From NCBI GenBank assembly GCA_009746045.1, contig RPFO01000256.1:1865829-1929828 (forward strand): a DNA stretch of 64,000 bases, written 5' to 3'. The stretch's first letter is position 1. The number at the start of each line of letters is the position of its first letter. Shown piece after piece: positions 63,734-64,000 of the stretch. The notes under the pieces are model-generated. The model searched no databases. It was not told the origin of the DNA and saw only the letters and a list, made by a program, of their open reading frames with translations. Source of the stretch: Mesostigma viride. Taxonomy: Eukaryota > Streptophyta > Mesostigmatophyceae > Mesostigmatales > Mesostigmataceae. Both the position numbers and the translations under genes were made by a program.

Positions 63734-64000
63734 TTTATCACAATTTTAACAACACTAACCACCAAGACACTCCCCAAGCTAGGGCACATCATGTTAATTC
63801 TTTGCAGGCAACTCAAGAATGACTAGTACAAACAGCGTGCAAAACCTTGGGGCATGTGAATGCCTGAGTGGTGACCATAGCTAGCAGAATGTATAATGTA
63901 AGGTAGACATTGCCAGTATGCCACATTGCTGTGATGCGCAGTGCACGTCCATATATACCCCATAACACCATACCTTTAAACTACTTGGCACATTGCAAAA

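Larger units (their letters stand above)
63010..64000. other. no gene seen
   Basis: Right edge of the window. Apart from the two hairpins, only a 69-codon frame (62990-63199) starting inside the palindrome is present, with no recognisable domain. Text-like stretches such as CCAAACCTATTGTCATCATG resemble the non-coding interior of copies X and Y in style but were not aligned. Confidence 0.4.

Noticed and set aside
1-64000. tRNA and rRNA genes
   Set aside because: No sequence with the spacing of A and B boxes and a cloverleaf, and no rRNA core motif, was recognised by eye on either strand.

Overview
This 64 kb window looks like nuclear DNA of a eukaryote, most likely a chlorophyte green alga. 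That is inferred from GC-rich, Gly/Ala-rich coding sequence, GT-AG introns, and the mix of L1-like LINEs, a DIRS-like tyrosine-recombinase element, Ty3 and Copia relatives and many small inverted-repeat elements. No rRNA, tRNA or CRISPR array was recognised. The species cannot be named from the sequence.

Two host genes sit head to head near 20 kb. On the minus strand, five exons between 19585 and 8781 encode a FANCD2 homologue (Fanconi anaemia DNA cross-link repair). All phases fit, giving about 2039 residues, with the monoubiquitination lysine in place and an acidic C-terminal tail. On the plus strand (20621-23122) lies a KCTD-like BTB/T1-domain protein of about 445 residues; its model needs a 4-nt micro-exon, which restores both the phase and the conserved DRDG motif. 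The FANCD2 introns hold a 630 bp polypurine tract, minisatellites and a small inverted-repeat element.

The rest is mostly mobile DNA. 1-8 kb: a 1 kb element with 200 bp inverted ends, a decayed LINE ORF1, and an L1-like LINE ORF2 (minus). 23-26.5 kb: pieces of LINE ORF1, a LINE endonuclease and a hAT transposase, several abutting TTAATTAA runs. 26.7-45.2 kb: an ORF1-only LINE-like element split by a 16.5 kb Ty3/chromovirus-type LTR element (28217-44739, 5 bp target duplication), which is itself split by a whole-looking DIRS-like element (about 36950-42328). 45.2-50.4 kb: two 2.3 kb elements of one family, in opposite orientations, each flanked by TTAA. 50.6-58.2 kb: a non-coding LTR element (LARD type) with a MITE in one LTR. 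58.2-62.5 kb: a gag-only Copia-like element whose 3' LTR carries a head-to-tail dimer of an unidentified element. 62.5-64 kb: a perfect 106 bp palindrome and two hairpins.

The most unusual signals are the 4-nt exon, the ATAC-bounded tandem dimer at 60.3-62.4 kb, the 57 bp duplication around the DIRS-like insertion, the viroplasmin-like and post-pol ORFs of the Ty3 element, and the repeated use of TTAA targets.
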